Shown here piece by piece: positions 35,596-43,988 of a stretch of DNA of 64,000 nucleotides; the first letter of the stretch is position 1, and every line of letters begins with the position of its first letter. The stretch covers positions 31,321 to 95,320 of the forward strand of contig JASANE010020434.1 of assembly GCA_030248225.1 (NCBI GenBank). Reading direction: 5' to 3'. The notes beneath the pieces are model-generated. The model saw nothing but the letters and a program-made list of their open reading frames with translations, was not told the DNA's origin and did no database searches. This DNA comes from Trileptium ribeirensis. Its lineage: Eukaryota > Nematoda > Enoplea > Enoplida > Thoracostomopsidae. Made by a program: the position numbers and the translations under genes.

Positions 35596-36813
35596 TCAAT
35601 GCGTTAGGCGTCCCAACCCGGAGTCCCTAACTAAACGGCGTGCCCACTCATGCAAGTCCCGCCGGCAATAATGAGACAACATTGGCTCGTCAAAATGAGG
35701 CCCTTTTTGCCATTCCATATGTGGCTCGTCCCGTTCCCACGCGTCCGCAGTGTGGAACGCGACCGGCCAGGAAGGCATGTAAACGTTATGGAAAGTGTCA
35801 TACTGCCGTCGATGGTTGGCCATCAATTGCTTGAGTTCGGCCTCGATCTCAGCGTAAGTCCGGCGACATAAGTTAGGGTCGCTAAGGTCATCCATTTCTA
35901 CACTTTCCGTATCGGAACTATCACTGACTGCTGTTCTTACTGTGCGTACTGCTACTTCGTCTACCGGTTCTATCTCAGTAACGAAATCCCTATCAGCGAT
36001 AATTCGTTGGGTTGCCTCAGTTAAACAGTGCTCTAATACGGACGCATGTACTTGGCCTAACCAATCTCCCACGTTGGGTACCGGATCTAATGCCCTAAAA
36101 CATGGCTTAGTTCTATTAATATGTACGACATGGACCATGCCTTCTACATTAGAATGCATTCGTACGCGCATGAACGACGGGGTGATCCCTAATATTCTGT
36201 ATGGTCCACACCATCGAGGCGTGAGCTTTCTAGATGTTCCTGGCGTGGTATCGTACCTATAAACCCAAACTAATTCTTCGGTGTGATAGCGAGGTTCGCG
36301 AGCTCGCCTATCGTACCTTAGCCGATTTAATTGTTGGGCGGCTTTCATTGACTGGTATGCACGCTCCCTAATAGAAGCCATCCAGCGCTGCGCGTTGGCC
36401 CTATAGGAATGTGCTCCTGTGTATCCAGTAGCTGCACTTTGCGTGTCATATTCTTCAGGTAGCCTAGGGTAAAATCCATGCATCAGCAAAAATGGTGGGT
36501 ATTTTGTCGCTGTGTGTACCGAGGAGTTATAGGCCATTATGCAAAACGGCAGGGATACATCCCATGAGTGGTGGTCATCCTGTGGTACACTTACTCGTAA
36601 TAAGTATAGGAGGGTCCTATTGAATCTTTCAATTTCACCGCTTGCCTGAGGGTGATAAGCTAAACTCATGTGCCGAAATATCTGCATTTCTTGGCACAGT
36701 TCTTCGAACATGTGCGCTGTGAAGGCACCTCCTTTGTCAGAATATAGCTCCCTGGTAGCCCCGTACCTATTGACTACCTCATATAGGAATATGTGGGCAG
36801 CTGTGCGGGCATC
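35596..36813 (-). CDS. pol: pol, integrase second half and C-terminal extension (after an in-frame TAG)
   Basis: In the same frame as 36814-38930 but beyond a TAG at 36814-36816. It supplies the second integrase Asp (ELYSDKGGAF) and the catalytic Glu (YHPQASGEIERFNRTL), then the GPY/F-type module (PRWCGPYRIL). About 200 residues follow with no chromodomain, first acidic (DSSDTESVEMDDLSD) and then Trp/His-rich. A TAG where CAG is one transition away suggests a simple inactivating mutation. Integrase joins element cDNA to host DNA in the nucleus. Confidence 0.9.
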   Translation of the reverse strand, partial: DARTAAHIFLYEVVNRYGATRELYSDKGGAFTAHMFEELCQEMQIFRHMSLAYHPQASGEIERFNRTLLYLLRVSVPQDDHHSWDVSLPFCIMAYNSSVHTATKYPPFLLMHGFYPRLPEEYDTQSAATGYTGAHSYRANAQRWMASIRERAYQSMKAAQQLNRLRYDRRAREPRYHTEELVWVYRYDTTPGTSRKLTPRWCGPYRILGITPSFMRVRMHSNVEGMVHVVHINRTKPCFRALDPVPNVGDWLGQVHASVLEHCLTEATQRIIADRDFVTEIEPVDEVAVRTVRTAVSDSSDTESVEMDDLSDPNLCRRTYAEIEAELKQLMANHRRQYDTFHNVYMPSWPVAFHTADAWERDEPHMEWQKGPHFDEPMLSHYCRRDLHEWARRLVRDSGLGRLTH

Positions 36814-38930
36814 CTAGTGCCTTATTGGCACTGCTATTGCAAATTTTGTAAACTGGTCTATGAATGCAGTAACATAGCGATTGCCTGCCTGCGACCTAAC
36901 TTGAATATCCAGTATGTCCGCAAACACACGGTACATTGGTCGATTTGCCAACGGAACCCTACCCAATCCGGTGGTTATCCGAGAAATTGGGTCCTTCGCG
37001 GACTGGCATAGGGTGCATCGCCTGATCCATTGTTGTACGTGTTCAGACATACCTTTCCAATAGTAAAACTGTTTTAGTTTAGCTATAAGCCGGTCACGGC
37101 CAGGATGTCCTCCATATAAGGTATTGTGTTCATGTTTAAGTATTTGCTGTACGAGCGTGATAGGGACGCATAATTTGTAATTTATGTCCCCGGGTTGTAA
37201 CGGATGCATGTATAGTATTTTGGTATCCGCGGCTAATTCAAAATAGTGTGCCCGCATTTCAATTCTTAGCGCGCCCAGTTCGGCCTTAGGCCGTGTTTTG
37301 TTATATAGGTACCACCAAATTGGACCCAACTCGGGGTCATTTCGCTGGATGTATGGTAAGAGTCGCACCAAATTAAAATCTGGGAGGTCCGAAAAGAACG
37401 GCAGATATATGTTTTCGTGAGTGTCCTGTGCGTCCTCAATTCGGACGGTTGGTAGTATTTCCGTTTCGTAGTGCATCATTAGTTTCATGAGCCTATCAAA
37501 CTCTTGTTCTGTTGGTAGCGTGGTTGCTCTTAGGCCCATTGTTTCGGATTCGGTGCGAAACGGTCTTTTGGGTCCTCGAGCCTGAGGTCTGCCTTCAGAA
37601 CCCGAGATGGTGGTTGTACGGACCGACATCACTGGAGTTTCTCCTGGATCCATCCTAATCGGGATAGCACTTAGCGTAGCTGCCTGCTGGGTCAGCGTGG
37701 CCGGGGGTACTGTAGTTATTTGCGTGTCGGGGACCAGTTGCGATGGGATTGCTTCGGGGTTGGGTTGGCCTGGAGGAGCTATTGGGCTCCCTGTTATAGG
37801 GGTTGGCGCGCCAGTCGCGAGCGGTGCTACCGTGCGTACGGGATACGGCAGATGCGATTGATCCCATGCTGCGCAGGTTGTTGGCGGGCGAGGTCCGGTG
37901 GGTCGTCCTCGGCCCATCATAAGGACTTCGTAAGTGTCTCCTAATTCCTCAACTACTGACGGGTCGTACCTAGGATCGCGTGATAGGGCATCTGCGTTGC
38001 CATTTTCCTTACCTGGCCTATACAATATCTCGAATCCCCCAAACTCAAGCAATAGCTCGCTTCGCCATTGAGATAGGCGTGAATATCTGGGTGGTTTGTC
38101 AAATAGGGTTTTGAGTGGCTTGTGGTCGGTTTCAACGTGAAACTTGTGCCCCACGAGGTAATGCTTGAAATGCAGTGCGGCCCATCTGATAGCGAGAGCT
38201 TCAGTTTCTATTGCGGGGTACCTGCGTTGATAATCAAGGAGGGCCTTGCTAGCGTATGCGATGGGTTTTATTCCTTGTTTAGTTTTCTGAGATAGCACGG
38301 CACCCATAGCATATCCGGAAGCGTCCGTTTGTAGGATAAACGGCTGCGTGAAATCAGGGTGGATTAGAACCGGTTCATCTAGCAGTGCTTGTTTCAGCTT
38401 CTTAAAAGCTTCCTCACACCTAGGGGTCCATTTGAATTCTGTATCCTTACGCTTTAATTCATTCAATGGTTCGCAGATTTCGGAGAAATTTTGAATGAAT
38501 TTATGGTAGTACCCTACTAGCCCTAAGAAGCTTTGGAGTTGTTTCAACGTCTCTGGACGTTTAAATTCTTCTATGGCTATTGCTTTTTCTGGGTCTGGTT
38601 TGACGCCTTCGGTACTAATTATGTGTCCTATGTATTTGAGGCTACCTCGTCCGAAATGACATTTTGAGGGTTTGAGTTTTAAATTTGCTTTGCGAAAACG
38701 ATCGAAAACCCGAATCAGGTCTGCCAGATGGGCCTCGAATGATGGTGAGAAAACTAGTATGTCATCGATGTATATTAAACATTTCTCCCATTCAAGTCCC
38801 TTCAAAATCATTGACATGCAACGCTGAAAGGCTCCGGGGGATGAATTTAGACCAAAGGGTAGGACATTATACTCATACTGTCCGTGTACCGTCACAAAGG
38901 ATGTTTTGTCCTTGGTCTCGGGATCTAATT
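36814..38930 (-). CDS. pol: pol, RT fingers/palm to RNase H and integrase N-terminal half
   Basis: Open from the frameshift at 38940-38943. RT motifs are YNVLPFGLNSSPGAFQ and the catalytic CLIYIDDILVFS, then the thumb. RNase H shows LQTDASGYAMGAVLS, ETEALAI, ETDHKPLK and GNADALSRD. A Pro/Thr-rich linker of about 130 residues follows, which is long for this family. Then comes the integrase HHCC finger (HEHNTLYGGHPGRDR, CTLC), and the first catalytic Asp is in VFADILDIQV. The frame ends at a TAG within the integrase core. The 693-codon annotated portion begins at an arbitrary internal start. Confidence 0.95.
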
Positions 38931-40720
38931 CTAACTGCCAAAACCCTTATTCAGGTCCAAACTTGACATTAGTTTCGTGTTCCTGAGACATCCTAGTATA
39001 TCATCTATGCGTGGCAGTGGGTACGCATCCTGCTCTGCTACGGTGTTGACCTCCCGAAAGTCAACACAGAGTCGGAGAGAGCCGTCGCTCTTTGTTACAT
39101 AGACTATTGGTGATCCCCAAGGTGAGCTCGATGGGGCTATGAGGCCTGCGTCTAGCATGCTATTTAGTTCTTCCCTAAGTGGTTCGCGTAAGGAATGCGC
39201 CAGCCTATACGGTGCTTGTTTGATTGGCTTTGCATCCCCTGTTCCTATGCGATGTCGGTGTTCCGTGTATCGTCCAAGGTCAAAATCATGCGTGCTGAAT
39301 ACGTCTGCACTTTCAGCAATTGCGGTTTTCAGTTGTTTTAATTCGAAGGGCGATAATAGTGTCCTATCGAAATCTATTTTACTCAATACGGTTTGAGCCC
39401 GTTCATGATCAATGGAGTGCTTGCCTGCCTCGATGTGTTCAATGATCCTCTCGGGGTGGGCAGTGATATGGTTTAGCTGTTTAGCCTCCTTATGTTCCTC
39501 GTATCGTATCAAATTTTGATTTGTATCGTTCAGGAATTGTATAGTTGGATTGCTCATGACCTCAATGTGCCCAATAGCTTGTCCTGAGTATATGGTGACC
39601 GGTGTATTGCAAAAATTGATTACTGCGATCGGTATGGTCCGTTGACTCCTAAGCACCAATGCCTGAGCCATTGCGATATCCGTCATTTCGGGAGCGGGGA
39701 TAAATAGAGCGGGTCCTACGCCTGTGTCAACTATTTCGGGGATAGCGTTGATAAACATTTCTGTATTTGGTTCGATGGTGGTGAGTTTTCTGCACATCAC
39801 TGCAATTAAGGGTAGGTCATAGCGCTGTAAGCCTTCGAAGGGTATCTTGGCTTGTTCTTCGTCTATGCCAATTTCCAAACAGTGCTCGCGAAAATTTATG
39901 ATGCATTTTGGCAGTTGTGACAAGAATTTTGTTCCTAGGATGCAATGGTACGGAGCGGTTTGGGTAACGAAGAATACCGTCTGCACCTTAATAGGTCCAA
40001 TCGATAAGGGTACACTTATGCTGCCGTCCAAAGCTAATTCTTGCTTGGTGGCCGATACTATCCGTGTTGAGTCGTCTGGACGGGGCTGAAGACCTAGCTT
40101 GCTTACCAGATGTTGTGATACGATAGAGTCGTCCGCGCCTGTATCGATCAACGTGAGGACTGGTGTCCGGTAGATAAAAGCGTTGATGAGCAACGGTGCG
40201 TCTATGTGGTGCATGGCATTGACTTGTCGGTGGTAAGATACCGTGCGATGTCCCCTACGTTGCGCACGCTCGGATACTGCAAATTGTTCCGTGGGTTCCA
40301 CCAGAACAACGTCCTCGTCCTCATTGGGGCTATTCAGTCGAGCCGATCGACGAGGGCTCAATGCCCGCAATTCCAGGTGTTCCGTGAGAGCGGCTGGGGC
40401 TGAGACGGTTGGTCGGGTAGTATCTGGTGTGCCGTATTCGTTTCCGGTCTTGATGTTCAATTCAAGTCTCTTTGGGTAGGTTTGACCGCATGGTCGTTGT
40501 CTCCACCAGCGCTGCACACGTCGTTTTATGCATTTGGGGCAGAAGCCCGCCTTCTTCCTGAAGTAAATGATAGCCCCTATTCCTACGACTACTAGCACAA
40601 CGAGCATCCAAAGGTAAGGAGCTACTCCCGTTGTCGTGATGTATGGGAAGTCGATCACTTTCTTCAACGGCTCGTCAGCTATCCGTTGGACCTGTAAGTT
40701 GGTAGACTTGGCGTGTTCTA
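38931..40720 (-). CDS. pol: Envelope-type membrane anchor fused to pol protease and RT N-terminus
   Basis: The frame is open on the - strand from about 40,720; the TTG at 40667 is not a meaningful start. It opens with a heptad-like segment (EHAKSTNLQVQRIADEPLKK) and a 22-residue hydrophobic helix at 40560-40625 (GVAPYLWMLVVLVVVGIGAI). Then come a basic Cys-containing tail (FRKKAGFCPKCIKRR), about 110 linker residues, aspartic protease LTLIDTGADDSIVS with the second-half motif ILGTKF, and RT N-terminal motifs (PYRLAHSLREPLREEL, SSPWGSPIV, RLCVDFREVN, SSLDLNKGF). It is truncated by loss of one T in a T run at 38940-38943. A membrane segment directly upstream of a retroviral-type protease is highly unusual. 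Confidence 0.9.
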
Positions 40721-41062
40721 ATCAGCTCCAAGTGATGGGTCGAAGAGGAATATCTGGGAAGTCATGTATGTGATGTTAGGTCCGATGTGAACGGTGACCT
40801 CCTGAGCGTCTAATGTACTGGCGAGCATTAGTGGCCCGACCACTAGTTGGGTGTAGTTGCTGTGAGACATTCATAAGACTCCATTTTCTGGTATCATAAT
40901 GGTTTTCCCCGCGCGTAACATGGCTGAGGTGCTTTTGCTTGGAGACCACGGCTTTGGGTTCGGCGGTTTGAATTAGTACTCCTTGCTTGCGCGGTGGTGT
41001 ACACGTCGGTATGGTAGACCATTGGTCCAACCAATGCGCTATTCCGGCATATGCGGCGCGTG
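40721..41062 (-). pseudogene. Broken C-terminal ectodomain of the envelope-like gene
   Basis: Coding-like sequence changes frame at least three times between the ORF4 stop and the membrane anchor: at a 6-C run (41068-41073), somewhere near 40,930-40,960, and near 40,720. An in-frame TGA lies at 40871-40873. The readable pieces include AHWLDQWSTIPTCTPP and PLMLASTLDAQEVTVHIGP, with sequons NYT and NIT. The segment links the fusion-peptide ORF upstream to the hydrophobic anchor downstream, so the two were probably one protein in an intact copy. Pieces are described only; no joined product is given. Confidence 0.7.
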
Positions 41063-42550
41063 TCATCGGGGGGCGTCTTCGCCCATGATGATCCAATCCA
41101 AACAGCGTGAAGAATGATCGGTGGCCAAAGCGTGAACTTCGCAGAAGGCAATGCCGGGTCGCGTGTTGCATGCGTGCAAGTTCAGCACCTCGTATCGTGC
41201 CTGTTCGACTCCCGTGGCGTATTCCGGCAGAGGTAGTCTCATGTGTGCGCCGCGCTCTGGTACATTCCAACCGACGTTGTATATCCGAAAATAAGGCCGG
41301 ACGTCGTTCGACGTAACTAGCGGTACCCTTAAGATGAATGCAAATTTGAACGTGCCCAGGTCAATGTGCACTTGGTAAATTTGCCCAAACTGGTATGCTA
41401 GCGCCGGCTCGCGTATTAGTATGGTTTGTCCTATTCTTGGATCCTTTTCGAATAGACGCTTTAGTGTAGCGGCATCCACCACTTTTGGTGATAGCTGTCT
41501 GCTCATCATGGCTTCCATGACGGCGTCAACTGAATAGCGCAGGCTGGTGCGAAACGTATGGTTAACCAATTCGCGATGCACCTCTGTCACGTAGCGTTGT
41601 TCCTGGCACCTGACCTGTTCTATCATGCCAACCACTTCCTGCATCTCATGGTGCAAGAATGAGTAGAGCTCCTCGTTAGCGCGTGTTACTTTCAAAATTG
41701 CTCGCGAGTTGCCCTGGGCCACACTGTAAGTATTTCGCATTTCCTTGGATAATGCTATCACCTGTTTATTTAAATCCTTGAGGCGCACTGCATTTGTGAA
41801 GGCTACCCCTACTCCTAAAAATCCGGTAACTACGCCAGCAGCTCCGGCTAGGGCAGCGAGAAACCTTTTCTTAAGAGCCTTGGGCTCTTCACAAAAATGA
41901 ACATTCGCTTCGCAATATTCGCGCATTAGAGCCATGTAATAACTGGTATCTAGCACACCTTGATAGGTGCTTCTTAGTTCTTGTTCCAACTCTTGCATTT
42001 TACGCTGTAAATCCGGCATGGTAGTACAATTCGGGTTGGGACAACAGTCTCCCAGGCATGGTTTACCCCTGGGTGTGTAGACACACCAGGCCATCCCGGT
42101 AGCTTGCCTGCTCGGTTGTAACCCATCTAGGGACAATCGCAAAACGATCGGCAGAAAAGTGGATCGCGCGGCTGTTATTACCAGACCCTGTGGTACGATT
42201 AGGGTCCCCACTTGTTGGTTAACCATGGCTCCTAAGCGTGCTACCTGGTCCGAAAATGGCGTGGCGATTGCCTGGGTTTGGCCCATTTGTTGAACGATAA
42301 GCAGCAAAATTACTAGTCCCACGAATCTAATCCCTCGGCACCACAATTCTGCAGCTGCTGCATATCGTTGGCTTAGTCTGTTTGAGAAGGGCCGTACCGA
42401 CCTGGTCAGTATTGCTCGGCCACCCTCAGTTGCGTCCACGTATGGTTCGTTTCCGAGATCGTCATTGTCCGAAAGTGAGTCGAGGTCGGACACCACCTCG
42501 TCTGAGTCGAGCGTCACGATAGCGGGTATGTTAAACTCGTCCTCGCTCAT
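41063..42550 (-). CDS. ORF4, class-I-fusion-like envelope protein (truncated)
   Basis: 495 codons from an ATG 20 bp after the ORF3 stop. An acidic ~70-residue N-terminal tail (DSDEVVSDLDSLSDNDD) precedes a hydrophobic signal-anchor at about residues 73-88 (GIRFVGLVILLLIVQQMG). A Cys-rich knot follows (CVYTPRGKPCLGDCCPNPNC, 156-175), then a coiled-coil-like stretch. At 224-229 a basic KALKKR precedes a Gly/Ala-rich hydrophobic segment (FLAALAGAAGVVTGFLGVGV), followed by heptads to about 315. This is the architecture of class I fusion proteins. It ends at TGA beside a 6-C run. No family was recognised by sequence. The position before pol is abnormal. Confidence 0.75.
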   Translation of the reverse strand: MSEDEFNIPAIVTLDSDEVVSDLDSLSDNDDLGNEPYVDATEGGRAILTRSVRPFSNRLSQRYAAAAELWCRGIRFVGLVILLLIVQQMGQTQAIATPFSDQVARLGAMVNQQVGTLIVPQGLVITAARSTFLPIVLRLSLDGLQPSRQATGMAWCVYTPRGKPCLGDCCPNPNCTTMPDLQRKMQELEQELRSTYQGVLDTSYYMALMREYCEANVHFCEEPKALKKRFLAALAGAAGVVTGFLGVGVAFTNAVRLKDLNKQVIALSKEMRNTYSVAQGNSRAILKVTRANEELYSFLHHEMQEVVGMIEQVRCQEQRYVTEVHRELVNHTFRTSLRYSVDAVMEAMMSRQLSPKVVDAATLKRLFEKDPRIGQTILIREPALAYQFGQIYQVHIDLGTFKFAFILRVPLVTSNDVRPYFRIYNVGWNVPERGAHMRLPLPEYATGVEQARYEVLNLHACNTRPGIAFCEVHALATDHSSRCLDWIIMGEDAPR

Positions 42551-42572
42551 ACCACTGGGCGCTGTACTCAGC

Positions 42573-43985
42573 TCACTCCTCGTTGATGAATGTTACGTCT
42601 GCGTCCGGGTTGACAATCGAGCCTGCGTCCATGTCGTCGTCCGGATCAGTTTGCCAGATATTTTGTGCGGGCTGACGCAACCATAATAGTCTCAGGTATA
42701 GCAGTTCTTCGCGTTTCTGCACGCTGTCTACTTGCTTAAAAATAGCATTCGCTATGACTGCATATACGGTGTGGTCAATTGACAGCACCGGTGCAATGGG
42801 ACCGGATTCGTCATATTCAGTAACGAGGTAGTCTAGCAAGTACGGTGCGTTGGTCACAGTTTCTAACCGTTCCAAGTTAGCTTCCCTATATGCGGTCAAC
42901 TCAGGAGCTGTGTGGAACCCATATGTACGACTTGGTTGGATGGTAATGGTTCCATTACGTCGGACTACGCCGTATACGGCAGTCAAATTTCTCATATATT
43001 CCCACTCGCCGTGATAGGTGATAAAAGTGCAACCTCTGGTGGGCATAAAACTAGTGTTGTGTCGTCCCTCGCACGCCTGGCATGTTTGAAGGATAGGAAT
43101 TTGAGAGCGGTATATTTCAGTAATGGCCTCGGTAATGCTCATTGAGTTTAACACCCGGGCTACTAATTGCAAAAAGCCTTCGAGGTGTCTCACCATGCTA
43201 CTGCTGACATGGATCCCGGCCATAGTGTGCAAGAACGGAGATGCGAACCCTAACAGCCCGGACACAACGGCAGCGTCCCGCCGTCGCTCCAGTGGGGCCG
43301 TTCCAGCCGCCCGAGCTCTTAGCAACTCGTGAGCATGGCATATCCGCTCCGACACAGCGACGACTCTTCGATAAAGTAAGGCCCTAGCGAGTACCTGTTC
43401 TCTACCTGGGCGTAGCCGAGGGGGTATGAATGAATAGCGGGGCACTTTCCCAGGTCCCAGAATTATGATTGTGGGTGCGAATTCGGAGTCCGGTCCCAAT
43501 AATATCAATCGCTCCTCGTTGGGCAATCCCTGTAGAATTAGGGGCTCTACCTTTTCTTCGGTAGGACCCTTCGAGAATATCTGTCTTAGTGCGAGATCAA
43601 GATTATGTTGTGCATTAGTTTGCGTGCTCAGTGGATGCATGGCCTGTTCAGGTGTTTCTGTGTGATCGCAAGTAAGTTTCGTGGTGGGGTTCACGTTAAT
43701 GGGGTCCCAAAGCTGTCTAGTTCGCAATGATCTAGGTGTGGCCAGTGTTTGTTCAATTATGTCCATCAGGTTGACCGGCAATCCGGTCGTTCCATATCCA
43801 ATTTCCATCACTATGTCCCTACTTAAGTAACAGGTCACTATCTCGGGTTGTGTTACTGTTCGTTCCGTTATCCGGTTGCTTGCTCGGGCGCTTATGTTCA
43901 ATTCGGATACCATAGGTGTCACAATCATAATATTCGAGCTTGGGCTAGCAGTTATCGGCTTCCTTAGGTTAGTATTAGGTTCCAC
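42573..43985 (-). CDS. ORF3, unidentified, second fusion-peptide-like segment
   Basis: 470 codons, in the same frame as ORF2 and separated from it by one TAA at 43989-43991; the annotated GTG start is arbitrary. There is no N-terminal signal or membrane helix. At residues 232-257 a basic LERRR is followed by a Gly/Ala-rich nonpolar run (DAAVVSGLLGFASPFLHTMA) and an amphipathic stretch, echoing ORF4 at the same relative spacing. Three sequons (NTS, NLT, NGT at about 310-346) and a CQACEGRH/RGC Cys cluster suggest a glycoprotein ectodomain. The C-terminal end is acidic (DPDDDMDAG). It could be a surface-type partner of ORF4, a diverged envelope duplicate or an unrelated accessory protein. Confidence 0.7.
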   Translation of the reverse strand: MEPNTNLRKPITASPSSNIMIVTPMVSELNISARASNRITERTVTQPEIVTCYLSRDIVMEIGYGTTGLPVNLMDIIEQTLATPRSLRTRQLWDPINVNPTTKLTCDHTETPEQAMHPLSTQTNAQHNLDLALRQIFSKGPTEEKVEPLILQGLPNEERLILLGPDSEFAPTIIILGPGKVPRYSFIPPRLRPGREQVLARALLYRRVVAVSERICHAHELLRARAAGTAPLERRRDAAVVSGLLGFASPFLHTMAGIHVSSSMVRHLEGFLQLVARVLNSMSITEAITEIYRSQIPILQTCQACEGRHNTSFMPTRGCTFITYHGEWEYMRNLTAVYGVVRRNGTITIQPSRTYGFHTAPELTAYREANLERLETVTNAPYLLDYLVTEYDESGPIAPVLSIDHTVYAVIANAIFKQVDSVQKREELLYLRLLWLRQPAQNIWQTDPDDDMDAGSIVNPDADVTFINEE

Positions 43986-43988
43986 TTG

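Noticed and set aside
40776..41270. 164-codon - frame as an independent gene
   Set aside because: Its first part overlaps ORF4 out of frame; only its middle looks coding and it belongs to the broken envelope tail.
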